Below, in pieces: positions 1-8,142 of a stretch of 64,000 nt of DNA (its first letter is position 1; every line of letters starts with the position of its first letter). The DNA is from Leucobacter sp. UCMA 4100. GTDB taxonomy: Bacteria > Actinomycetota > Actinomycetes > Actinomycetales > Microbacteriaceae. The notes beneath the pieces were generated by a model, which saw nothing but the letters and a program-made list of their open reading frames with translations, ran no database searches and was not told where the DNA came from. The stretch spans positions 930,001 through 994,000 of the forward strand of contig NZ_JAFEUS010000002.1 of assembly GCF_027853335.1 (NCBI RefSeq). The letters are read 5' to 3'. The translations under genes were made by a program, and so were the position numbers.

Positions 1-272
1 CTGCCGCGAAGCATCTCGCGGGCCTCGCCGATCGCGGGGTTACCCCAGTAGGCTTTCGAGAACTGGCGGGTCATGAGCTGCACCCGGTCATAGGCCCAGA
101 TCGGGTGCTCTGGCGAGAGCTCAATGTGCTCGGCCGCATGCTCTGGCGCCTCGCCATAACCGCACGTGGTGACGGCGTAGTGCTCTGAGAGCAACCGAAT
201 CTGCTTGAGCAGCCTCGCGTCGCTCACGAGCTGTGAAAACGAGATGATGAGCAGTGTCGCTTTAGGCTGCAT
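1..272 (-). CDS. Glycosyltransferase, N-terminal part (cut by window edge)
   Basis: Reading the minus strand from an ATG at 272 gives about 90 residues open to the window edge, beginning MQPKATLLIISFSQLVSDAR. The pattern 'LLIISFSQLVSDARLLKQIRLLSEHY' (split here only for description) is the first Rossmann strand and helix expected of a GT-B (group 1) glycosyltransferase that acts at the cytoplasmic membrane. It overlaps the end of the upstream glycosyltransferase gene by 11 bp, so it is the continuation of the same minus-strand glycan operon. The catalytic half lies outside the window, so donor and acceptor cannot be guessed. Confidence 0.6.
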   Translation of the reverse strand, partial: MQPKATLLIISFSQLVSDARLLKQIRLLSEHYAVTTCGYGEAPEHAAEHIELSPEHPIWAYDRVQLMTRQFSKAYWGNPAIGEAREMLRG

Positions 273-1518
273 CGCCGTGGCCTCCCCCTGGTTGTTCGCG
301 CGTATCGTTTTCAGCACCAGCGTGAGGCGGGCCTTGAACGCCTAAGAATTCTGCGAGGGCTGCCGCAGAGCGTCTGCCGTCGTGCTGGGCTACCACGAAC
401 TCACGGCCGAGCTTCGCCGTCTGCTGGCCGCCTTGCGGGTGCGCCACGAGTTGCCGCACGACCGCTTCGAGATCGTCTGGCGTGGCCTGCACGATAGGCA
501 GCTGCTGCCCGGTGCGGGCGAACACCTCGTCACGAACGCCCTGCGAGACGTGGCCGATGACGACGCGCTCAGCCGACATGGCCTCGCACGCAGCGACGCC
601 ATAGTCGCCCAGTCGAAACTGATCAAGCACAATATCGGCGTCACGGTATACCGAGGGCATCTCGTTGGCCGGCACCCCTGAAATGGGGCGATACTCGACA
701 AGGCCCTCGTCGTGCAGGCGGCGCATGATCGGCTCAATAAGAGCGGTACCCTTCACGACCCCCTTGCTCGGGGCGTGCACGACAACGGGCCGTTCGCGCA
801 CGAACACCTCGTCACCCGGCAGCCACACATCGGTGTCGATGACGACGGGCAGCCACTCTGCGCCCGCTGGCGCGTCAGGCATGAGCCCGAGCGTCGAGAC
901 GAAGACGGGTAGGTCAAAGCTCTCGAGCAGCGCCAGGTTGCGAGTCGCCTCGGCTTCAAGTTTCGGGGTATCGCTCCACTCGCCAGGCGCAAACGGCGAG
1001 AGCGGCTCTGCTGCTGCGTGGCGGCTCGGCAACCGCAGATCGCTGCCGTGCGAGACGAAGGCCACGGCGATCCCTGCATCAATGAGCCCCTGCACCTGCT
1101 GCGCGACCGTCTGGTCAAACACGCGGCCAAAGAGATGGCGCTCTGACTCGAGCAGCACGTGCGTGAAGCCACGCTCAACGGCCTCTTTCTGGGCGCGTTG
1201 CCATGATTTTGAAAGCACATAGCCGGTCGCTGGCACGCCCTGGTCGATGGGGTAGCCGAACTCACCGATGCCAGTGTAGGCCATTGAGACCGCACCAACG
1301 TCACCGTTCAAGGTTTCGACCGCCCGTGCCCAGCGGGTGCCCTGCCCGGCAGAGTTCACCGGCCCAATGAATACGCGGGTCGCGGTTTGGGGAGGCGTGG
1401 CGGTGACCATCGCGGCGCGATCCCACCGGTATTTGGCGGGTAGCACCCGGTAGAGCAGCGACTCAGGCACCAGCCTGGTCATTCTGCCGAGCAGATTGAC
1501 TATGCCCTGTCTCATCAT
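262..1518 (-). CDS. Group 1 (GT-B fold) glycosyltransferase
   Basis: The 418-residue protein has a C-terminal half typical of group 1 glycosyltransferases: PVVVHAPSKGVVKGTALIEP (about 245-265), then PSVYRDADIVLDQFRLGDYG and ACEAMSAERVVIG, the acidic/AxEAM region that binds the nucleotide-sugar donor. No signal peptide or membrane segment is clear, so it is a cytoplasmic enzyme adding a sugar to a lipid-linked glycan. The start is an ATG-ATG pair at 1518 preceded by GGAGG. It lies 47 bp after a GT2 gene and overlaps the next glycosyltransferase. The last 25 residues are low-complexity and polar. Sugar specificity is unknown. Confidence 0.75.
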   Translation of the reverse strand: MMRQGIVNLLGRMTRLVPESLLYRVLPAKYRWDRAAMVTATPPQTATRVFIGPVNSAGQGTRWARAVETLNGDVGAVSMAYTGIGEFGYPIDQGVPATGYVLSKSWQRAQKEAVERGFTHVLLESERHLFGRVFDQTVAQQVQGLIDAGIAVAFVSHGSDLRLPSRHAAAEPLSPFAPGEWSDTPKLEAEATRNLALLESFDLPVFVSTLGLMPDAPAGAEWLPVVIDTDVWLPGDEVFVRERPVVVHAPSKGVVKGTALIEPIMRRLHDEGLVEYRPISGVPANEMPSVYRDADIVLDQFRLGDYGVAACEAMSAERVVIGHVSQGVRDEVFARTGQQLPIVQATPDDLEAVVRQLVAHPQGGQQTAKLGREFVVAQHDGRRSAAALAEFLGVQGPPHAGAENDTREQPGGGHGDAA

Positions 1519-1565
1519 GTTTCTTGCCTCCGTACCGCTCAGATGCCGTGCGTTGCAGGCTTCCG

Positions 1566-2654
1566 CTATGCCCCGAACCGGCGCAGCGCGTAGCCCGCAT
1601 AGCGCACAAGCGTACCGTCACGGTGCAGCGAATACCGAAGTTTGCGCGGCAAAAGCGTGTCGGCTTGCCCCGCCGCAACGAGCTGGCCAGCCGCGTCGGC
1701 CGCCTGCTCGGCGTCGCAGCCGTCGGCGAGAATCGCATCGATGAAGTTGCGGTTGCTGCGCGGCAGCGGGTGCAGCGCAGCCGGGGCCTCGCTCGTGACA
1801 TACGTGAAGATCTCGCGCGTTGCGTCGATATCGGCCTCGCCCCACTCTGCAGCGGTCGTGCGGCGCGCAATCGTTGCGAGCACGGCGATGCGCAGTCTCG
1901 CGGTGAGGAGCGAGGCTTTGACGTCTGGTGCCAGCTCGGCAAACCACGGCGAACGAATGATGAGCCACAGGGGCGCCAGCATCTCGGCGGCGGTGTAGTG
2001 CCCGGCGGTAACGCGCTCTTCGGCGTCGACGCCAATAATGTATTTGGGGTGTTTGCGGGCTGTAGCGATGCGCTGCGCGGCAACAATGAGCTGGGCCGTA
2101 AACTCGATGTCTTCGCCAGAGGCAAGCCCCTCGGCCAAGCGCATCGAGCGCTGGCGCAAGAGCGCTGTTCGCATGAGCCCCAGGGGCGCAGAGCGCTCAA
2201 AGAGTCGGTCCTTGCGCGGGTCAAGTCCCTTTTCACGCCAGGGCCGAACCCGCGGGTTCACAATAGTCGTACCGTTTTGATACTTCATGCCAGCAAAAAC
2301 GAAGTCGGCGTTCTCGCTGGCAGCGAGCCCGTGCCAGGCGTCGAGCGCACCTGGCTCAAGCATGTCGTCGCTGCCCATGATGGCGACGTAGGGTGCAACC
2401 GCCTCGTCAAGGCCGTGGTTGAAGGGGCCCGCGGGGCTCGCAATGCCGTCGCTGTATTCGAGAAGCCGCACCTGCCCCGCACGCTGCTCGGCGAACTGCA
2501 TGAGCTCGGCAAAGTGCTCCTTGGGCTTGCCGTGGCACACGACCGTGACGAGCGTGTTGGTCTTAGTCCCGTCGAGCACCGACCGGGCGGCCCGAACAAC
2601 CTGGCGTCTCGGGTCATGCACGGCGATCACGACCTCGGCCTGCGGCGTCGCCAT
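1566..2654 (-). CDS. Family 2 (GT-A) glycosyltransferase
   Basis: The 362-residue protein opens with the GT-A signature VVIAVHDPRRQVVRAARSVL and carries GSDDMLEPGALDAW near residue 95, where the DD pair is the DxD-type metal and nucleotide-sugar site. It probably transfers a sugar to the growing surface glycan on the inner face of the membrane. Its start codon overlaps the stop of the ABC exporter gene by one base, which points to translational coupling. The C-terminal 150 residues are helical and carry no motif I recognise. Donor and acceptor are unknown. Confidence 0.75.
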   Translation of the reverse strand: MATPQAEVVIAVHDPRRQVVRAARSVLDGTKTNTLVTVVCHGKPKEHFAELMQFAEQRAGQVRLLEYSDGIASPAGPFNHGLDEAVAPYVAIMGSDDMLEPGALDAWHGLAASENADFVFAGMKYQNGTTIVNPRVRPWREKGLDPRKDRLFERSAPLGLMRTALLRQRSMRLAEGLASGEDIEFTAQLIVAAQRIATARKHPKYIIGVDAEERVTAGHYTAAEMLAPLWLIIRSPWFAELAPDVKASLLTARLRIAVLATIARRTTAAEWGEADIDATREIFTYVTSEAPAALHPLPRSNRNFIDAILADGCDAEQAADAAGQLVAAGQADTLLPRKLRYSLHRDGTLVRYAGYALRRFGA

Positions 2655-4453
2655 CAGCCCTTCCGCTCTGGCGGGTCAATGATGCCTGCGAGTGATGCTT
2701 GCAGCGCAAACTCCGGCACCTGCTCTACGAGCTCATCGAACGAGCCCTGAGCCGTGACCTCACCGTCACGCATGAAGAGCACCTGGTCGCTATCTCGAAT
2801 GGTCGAGAGCCGGTGCGCGACAGCGACAACGGTGACCTCGCCCTTCATATTGTGGATCGCGCGAGAGACGTCGGCCTCGGTTTTCGTATCGAGTGCGCTC
2901 GTCGCCTCGTCGAGCACGAGCACGAGAGGGTCGCTGTAGAGCGCCCTCGCGATGCCGAGGCGCTGCCGTTGACCACCCGAGAGTGCGGTGCCGCCTTCAC
3001 CAATGGTGCCGAGCATTTGGCCAGGGCGCTGCTCGATAACGTCCCACAGCTGCGCCTGCTGCAGCGCACGCTTCACCTTGTCGAGATCAATGTCGTCTGA
3101 CCATGAGAGCGCGACGTTCTGCGCGACGGTGCCGTCGAAGAGCGAGACCTGCTGCGGCACGTAGCCGACGCGAGCGCGCCACGAGCCCAGCACCTCTTCA
3201 ATGTCGTTGTCGTCGACGAGCACGTTGCCCTCGGTGGGAAGCAAGAGGCCGAGCAACAGGTCAACGATGGTTGATTTGCCGGCGCCTGATGCGCCGACGA
3301 GCCCGACGGTTGAGCCGATAGGAATCGAGAAGTTGACGTTCTTGACCGCCGGTGTCGACGCACCGGGGTACGTGTAGTGCACTCCCTGAAACTCGACGAG
3401 CTCGGGATCTTTGGCAAAGGGCTTTTGCGTCACACGCTCGGCACGCGCGAGGTACCCCTGTGCCTGCTCGATGTCACCCATAACGGCGTTGACCTGGGGC
3501 ATGCTGGCGTGGGTCTGCGTGATGATCGCTTGGAAGCCCGTGAGCGAGGGCACGAGCCTGAAGCCGGCCACCGCGAAGAGCGCGATGGCGGCAATCGCCT
3601 CGGTCATGCCGCCGATGAGGTAGGCGAAGCCGCCCACGAGCACGAAGCCGCCGATGAGGGCCGCCTCGAGCACAAACTTTGGCACCTGCCCGAGAAAGCC
3701 GAGGTTTGCCCTCGCCCGCGTCGTGTGAATGCGGTTCTCGTGCACGACCGCCGCGACCTCGTCGGCCTTGCCGCGCAGGGTGACCTCTTTGAGCGCGCCC
3801 ATCATCTCGGTCATGAGTCTGGCGACCTTGAACGAGTAAGTCTGGTTGACGCGGCCGGCCTGCACCGATTTGCGTGAGACCCAGAAGTAGAGCAGAAGCG
3901 CAATGAACCCGAGGTACGCGAGCGTCACGAGCGCGGTCATGGGCTGAGCGATCAAGATGACGGCGAGCACTGAGACCGAGGTCGCGATAAGGGTCGGCAA
4001 CGTCGAGATTGGCAAGATGAAGCCCGAGATAACCGCCGAGATACCAACGTCGGCCATGCGCACCAGCTCGGGTGTGCTGCGCTGAATGCGCTCTGTCCAC
4101 GGCGCGTGCACGTACGCCGCAAAAAGCTTGTCGCCGATCTCGAGCTCGTACTTCGCAAAACGCCGAGTGGCGATCCACTGCAGCACAATAGAAAAGAACG
4201 ACTTGCTGATGATCAACAGTGAAACCAGCCCGATGAGCCAGATGTATTTATCGGGCGGAAACTCGCCGAACAGGGGCAGCTTCACGGTGTCTTTCTGCGC
4301 CATCGCGGTCATCGACATCGCAAGAATGCCGAGGGCAGCGACGTCGATGAGCGCGAGTAACGAAGAAATGATCGAGAAGACGGTAAGAAACCGAGCTGCC
4401 TTCTCAGGGAGCAGGGGCATGAGTTTGCGCAGCACCCTCATCAGATCAAGCAT
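2654..4453 (-). CDS. ABC exporter with fused permease and ATPase (glycan flippase type)
   Basis: The 599-residue half-transporter has about six membrane helices in residues 15-310 and an ATPase domain in the last 240 residues. Visible are a Walker A (GASGAGKST, near 390), the signature LSGGQRQRLGIARAL, a Walker B (PLVLVLDEATSALD) and the switch His (VAHRLSTIRD). All catalytic parts are intact, so it should work as a homodimer. The position between glycosyltransferase genes suggests a PglK/MsbA-like flippase for a lipid-linked saccharide rather than a drug exporter. The locus also encodes a separate TagG/TagH exporter (11.8-13.4 kb), so two export routes are likely. The substrate is an inference from context. 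Confidence 0.85.
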   Translation of the reverse strand: MLDLMRVLRKLMPLLPEKAARFLTVFSIISSLLALIDVAALGILAMSMTAMAQKDTVKLPLFGEFPPDKYIWLIGLVSLLIISKSFFSIVLQWIATRRFAKYELEIGDKLFAAYVHAPWTERIQRSTPELVRMADVGISAVISGFILPISTLPTLIATSVSVLAVILIAQPMTALVTLAYLGFIALLLYFWVSRKSVQAGRVNQTYSFKVARLMTEMMGALKEVTLRGKADEVAAVVHENRIHTTRARANLGFLGQVPKFVLEAALIGGFVLVGGFAYLIGGMTEAIAAIALFAVAGFRLVPSLTGFQAIITQTHASMPQVNAVMGDIEQAQGYLARAERVTQKPFAKDPELVEFQGVHYTYPGASTPAVKNVNFSIPIGSTVGLVGASGAGKSTIVDLLLGLLLPTEGNVLVDDNDIEEVLGSWRARVGYVPQQVSLFDGTVAQNVALSWSDDIDLDKVKRALQQAQLWDVIEQRPGQMLGTIGEGGTALSGGQRQRLGIARALYSDPLVLVLDEATSALDTKTEADVSRAIHNMKGEVTVVAVAHRLSTIRDSDQVLFMRDGEVTAQGSFDELVEQVPEFALQASLAGIIDPPERKG

Positions 4454-4493
4454 TGGTTCCTTCGATCAGCAAACAGTTGAGAAGCGGTAGCGC

Positions 4494-5606
4494 TTATGCC
4501 CCGGCGCCGGCAACCGTAGCTACCGCCTTGGCAATGCGTTCAAGGTCTGACTGCGCAAGCGACGGGTGTACCGGCAGCGAGAGCACCTCGGTAGCGGCCT
4601 TCTCGGTCTCTGGCAGCTCAAGCGAGGGCGCGAAGTGAGCGAGCGATGCGAGGCGGTGGTTAGGAATCGGGTAGTAGACCCCGCTACCCACCTGGTGCTC
4701 CTCGAGCAGGGCCGTGCGAAAACGGTCACGCTCGCCATCGGCAATGCGAATCGTGTACTGGTGGTAGACGTGGCTTGCTTCGGGGGCGACCTTCGGCGGC
4801 ACGATGCCGGCGATGCTGCCGAGCTGCTCGGTGAGAAACGCGGCGTTCTCCTGGCGCTTCGCTGTCCACCCATCAACCTTGGTCAGCTGCACGCGCCCGA
4901 TGGCCGCGTGAATGTCGGTCATGCGGGTGTTGAAACCCACGACCTCGTTGGCGTACTGGGCTTCCATGCCCTGGTTGCGCAGCAGGCGCACCTGGCGTGC
5001 GAGCTCTGCGTTGTCGCAGGTCACCATGCCGCCCTCACCCGAGGTCATGTTTTTGGTCGGGTAGAGGCTGAACATGGCGAAGGTGCCGAAGCTGCCAACG
5101 GGCTTGCCCTGCCAGGTCGCACCGTGAGCCTGCGCGGCATCTTCAAAGAGCATCAGGTCGTGCTCGCGCGCAATCTCGCTCAGCTGGTCGACGAGAAAGG
5201 GGTGACCGTACAGGTGCACCGGCATGATCGCCTTCGTGCGAGGCGTGATCGCCTGGCGCACGGCCTCGGGGCTCAGCGAGAAGTAATCAGGTTCGATGTC
5301 GACGAACACGGGTGTTGCGCCGGTGAGGGCGACAGAGTTGCCGGTCGCGGCAAAGGTGAATGAGGGCACGATGACCTCGTCGCCGGGGCCGATGCCCGCG
5401 GCAAGAAGCCCCAGGTGCAGGCCGCTCGTGCCCGAGTTCACTGCTACGGTCTCGCGGCCGGCAACGAAGTGCTCTGCAAATTCCTTCTCGAAGGTGGCCA
5501 CTTCTGGGCCCTGGGCGATCATGCCCGAGCGCATAACGCGGTCAACCGCCGCACGCTCTTCATCGCCAATAATCGGCTTGGCTACTGGGATAAGGGTTTC
5601 AGACAT
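4494..5606 (-). CDS. DegT/DnrJ/EryC1/StrS sugar aminotransferase
   Basis: The 370-residue PLP enzyme matches the family in length and motifs: NSGTSGLHLGLLAAGIGPGD (PLP phosphate site), PVHLYGHP, FEDAAQAHGA and SLYPTKNMTSGEGG, where Lys about 185 forms the Schiff base. These enzymes put an amino group on a keto-sugar nucleotide, with glutamate as donor. The same locus encodes a Gfo/Idh/MocA dehydrogenase (10.1 kb) of the UDP-GlcNAc 3-dehydrogenase type and an LpxA-like acyltransferase (11.1 kb). A GnnB/WlbC-like role making a UDP-3-amino-3-deoxy sugar is therefore plausible. A 4-amino-sugar role cannot be excluded from the sequence. Confidence 0.88.
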   Translation of the reverse strand: MSETLIPVAKPIIGDEERAAVDRVMRSGMIAQGPEVATFEKEFAEHFVAGRETVAVNSGTSGLHLGLLAAGIGPGDEVIVPSFTFAATGNSVALTGATPVFVDIEPDYFSLSPEAVRQAITPRTKAIMPVHLYGHPFLVDQLSEIAREHDLMLFEDAAQAHGATWQGKPVGSFGTFAMFSLYPTKNMTSGEGGMVTCDNAELARQVRLLRNQGMEAQYANEVVGFNTRMTDIHAAIGRVQLTKVDGWTAKRQENAAFLTEQLGSIAGIVPPKVAPEASHVYHQYTIRIADGERDRFRTALLEEHQVGSGVYYPIPNHRLASLAHFAPSLELPETEKAATEVLSLPVHPSLAQSDLERIAKAVATVAGAGA

Positions 5607-5663
5607 GTTTGCACTTTCCGTTCTGAGTCGGCTCTCGTGAATGGCAGAACTGTATTCGTTACT

Positions 5664-6869
5664 TTACTGCTCGCCGCTGGAAAAAGGTTCTTGGTCGCCC
5701 TCGATCACTCGCACAATCTTGGCGGCAACCGAGTCGAGCGAAACCGTCTTCACGGCCCAGTCGCTCACCGCCTGCCTGCGAGCACCGATCGTTTCTGGGG
5801 TCGACGCGGCCCGTCGATCATAGGCGCGAACCAGGGCGTCGGCGATCGCGGCCTCGTCGTAGGCCACCGCCTCACCGAGCGGCTCGACGTCAACGCGTGA
5901 TCGCACGAACTCGACAGCGGGGCCGGGGCCCGCGTAGATGAGCGGAGCACCGCACGCGGCCGAAGAGTAGAGCTTGGTGGGAAAAGCGAAGTCGTACCCG
6001 CTTCCCGGTCGCACGCTCGCGAGCGATGCGATCGAGTGAGCGAGCCACGGCGCGAGTTCTTCTGGCGGCATCGTCTCGAAGAACCGCAGGCGCGACGCGA
6101 TGCCGAGCTGCGCGGCGCGCTCTTCGAGAGCGGCCCGCTCTGATCCGCCGCCAATAAAGACGAGCTGCGCGTCACCGAGCTGCGGCCCGGCCTCGGCAAA
6201 GGCGTCGACAAACGCGGTAGCACCGTGCCACTCAGAGGCCGTTCCCGCATACACAAAAAATGGGGTTTCGAGGGGTGTCTCGCCAGCGGCTCCCGCGACA
6301 AACCGAGCGACGCTCACGCCGTTGCCCACGGTTGGCACGCGCGGGTGAGTGATGAGCTCACCCACTCGTTCGGTCACCCCTGTCGATACCGAGAGGATCG
6401 CGCGAGCGCCTCGCCATGCCCACTTTTCGAGGGCGCGTACGCTCCGCACCATCCAGCCGGGGGCTCCCGTTTGCTGAGCGGCATCGCTCCACACGTCGGC
6501 CGCGTAATAGAAGTACGGGGTGCGGCGAATCGCGCAGGCGAAGCGCACCATAACCCCGGTGGTTGGCGGCGGTTCAACGACGACCGCGTCGGCACGGCGC
6601 GAGAAGAGGAGCCGCAGCGCGAGCGGCACGTCAAAGCTCATGTACGAGACGTAGCCTCGCACGTAGCCCTGACGGTCACGCTTCACCGGCCACCTCGTGA
6701 CTCGATAGTGCTTGGGCACCTGCGCGGGGGCGAGCGTGGCGGGTGGGCGAACCGTTTTTACCTCGACCTCGTGCCCATCGGCGACGAGACGCTCAGCAAG
6801 TGCTTGCAGCCGAAAGGACGCCGCAGAGGGCTCCGGCTCAAAAATTCGGCTTGCTATGACAACGCGCAT
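5664..6869 (-). CDS. Family 4 glycosyltransferase
   Basis: The protein begins MRVVIASRIFEPEPSAASFR, the classic N-terminus of GT4 enzymes with a glycine-poor first loop. In the C-terminal domain FFVYAGTASEWHGATAFVDA, AQLVFIGGGSERAALE and ASVRPGSGYDFAFPTKLYSS represent the donor-binding half. I prefer the ATG at 6869. A TTG nine bases upstream (6878) is also open, but neither has a strong Shine-Dalgarno sequence. It is the first gene of the minus-strand operon that runs to the window start and is divergent from the plus-strand glycan operon at 7068. It is a cytoplasmic enzyme with unknown sugar specificity. Confidence 0.8.
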   Translation of the reverse strand: MRVVIASRIFEPEPSAASFRLQALAERLVADGHEVEVKTVRPPATLAPAQVPKHYRVTRWPVKRDRQGYVRGYVSYMSFDVPLALRLLFSRRADAVVVEPPPTTGVMVRFACAIRRTPYFYYAADVWSDAAQQTGAPGWMVRSVRALEKWAWRGARAILSVSTGVTERVGELITHPRVPTVGNGVSVARFVAGAAGETPLETPFFVYAGTASEWHGATAFVDAFAEAGPQLGDAQLVFIGGGSERAALEERAAQLGIASRLRFFETMPPEELAPWLAHSIASLASVRPGSGYDFAFPTKLYSSAACGAPLIYAGPGPAVEFVRSRVDVEPLGEAVAYDEAAIADALVRAYDRRAASTPETIGARRQAVSDWAVKTVSLDSVAAKIVRVIEGDQEPFSSGEQ

Positions 6870-7067
6870 GGTTCTCAAGTCTGCCAGATCTCTCGTCGCC
6901 CTTTGCTTCGTTGCGCCCAGACCGGGCGAACCGGCAGAGTTTTCTCAGGCTGCGCGATGCGCTGTTCGCGCTGAGTTCACCAAACATTCACCCGCATACG
7001 GCACTATTGCTAGCCGCCACGCCTAGACAACAGGTATGCAACCCCAAAATTTGAGAAGATAGTGTTC

Positions 7068-7766
7068 ATGTCAGAATTTTCACCACCGCGTCAGGCGCGA
7101 GAGCACCCCGATACGTGGGTCGTGGTTCCCCTCTTCAACGAGGCCACGGTGATTGCGACGGTGATTTCTGAACTGAAAGAGCAGTTTCAGAACATCGTGT
7201 GCATCGACGATGGCTCATCAGACGGCTCGGCAGCAATTTCCCGCGAAGCCGGCGCGATTGTCGTGCAGCACCCGATTAACCTTGGCCAGGGCGCTGCCCT
7301 GCAAACCGGCTTCAGCTACGCGCTGCAGCAGGGCGCCGAGTACGTCGTCACCTTTGACGCTGACGGCCAGCACCGCGTCGAAGACGCTCACATTATGGTT
7401 CAGCGAGCACAGAACGAAGACCTCGCGATTGTGTTTGGCTCGCGCTTTCTCGACGACCGCACAAAGCCGGGCTTCCTCAAGAAGATCGTGCTCAAAACCG
7501 CGGTCGCCGTCACGAACTTCGCGACTCGCACCAAGCTCACCGACGCGCACAACGGTCTCAGGGTGATTCGGCGCGACGCGCTCGAGCAAGTTAACCTCAA
7601 GCAAGACCGCATGGCCCACGGCACCGAGATCATCGTGCAGCTCGGCCGCACCGGTCTTCCCTACGCTGAGCAGCCCGTTGAGGTGCTGTACACCGACTAT
7701 TCGAAGGCGAAGGGCCAATCGCTGCTCAACTCGATCAACATTCTCGTTGACCTCTTTATTCGTTAG
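7068..7766 (+). CDS. Polyprenyl-phosphate glycosyltransferase, GT2 (DPM1-like)
   Basis: The 232-residue GT-A protein carries VVPLFNEATVIATVI, CIDDGSSDGS, NLGQGAALQTGF and FDADGQHRVEDA, the motifs of dolichol-phosphate mannose synthase-like enzymes. It has no C-terminal membrane helices, so it needs a membrane partner. The DUF2304-type protein starting 8 bp downstream is the usual partner. The pair probably loads a sugar on polyprenyl phosphate for use outside the cell. The ATG at 7068 sits 9 bases after GAGAAG. A GTG at 7062 is in frame but too close to that site. It starts the plus-strand operon to 13.4 kb. Confidence 0.85.
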   Translation: MSEFSPPRQAREHPDTWVVVPLFNEATVIATVISELKEQFQNIVCIDDGSSDGSAAISREAGAIVVQHPINLGQGAALQTGFSYALQQGAEYVVTFDADGQHRVEDAHIMVQRAQNEDLAIVFGSRFLDDRTKPGFLKKIVLKTAVAVTNFATRTKLTDAHNGLRVIRRDALEQVNLKQDRMAHGTEIIVQLGRTGLPYAEQPVEVLYTDYSKAKGQSLLNSINILVDLFIR

Positions 7767-7774
7767 GCGAGATC

Positions 7775-8140
7775 ATGACGTTTTTTCAGTTTCTGCTCAT
7801 TCTCGGGGTTCTTGGCATCGCCATACTCTCGATGACCTTCGTCAAGGGCGAGCGCTCGCTCGCGATGAAGCGCTTGTTCGCACTGCTCGTCGCGCTCGCT
7901 GCGATCGTCGCCATCATCTTCCCTGACCTACTCACGATGGTCGCAAACTTGCTCGGCATCGGTCGCGGCGCCGACCTGCTGCTCTACGTTTTTGTCATCG
8001 TCTCAATGCTCTTTGCCGTTTCGACGATGCGCGCGAAGGCACGAAGCGATGCACGGGTCACCGAGCTCGCACGCGCCGTCGCGCTCATGGAGGCGCGGCT
8101 CACTGCTGACGACACCGACGCCGGGTCTGGGGCACACTAA
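7775..8140 (+). CDS. DUF2304-family small membrane protein
   Basis: This 121-residue protein has three hydrophobic helices (about residues 5-25, 30-55 and 65-85) followed by RAKARSDARVTELARAVALM, a short charged coiled-coil tail. The layout matches DUF2304 proteins, which are regularly encoded right after DPM1-like GT2 genes, as here with an 8-bp gap. A membrane anchor or helper for that enzyme is the likely role, but the function of the family is not established. The next gene starts 2 bp after the stop. Confidence 0.75.
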   Translation: MTFFQFLLILGVLGIAILSMTFVKGERSLAMKRLFALLVALAAIVAIIFPDLLTMVANLLGIGRGADLLLYVFVIVSMLFAVSTMRAKARSDARVTELARAVALMEARLTADDTDAGSGAH

Positions 8141-8142
8141 GC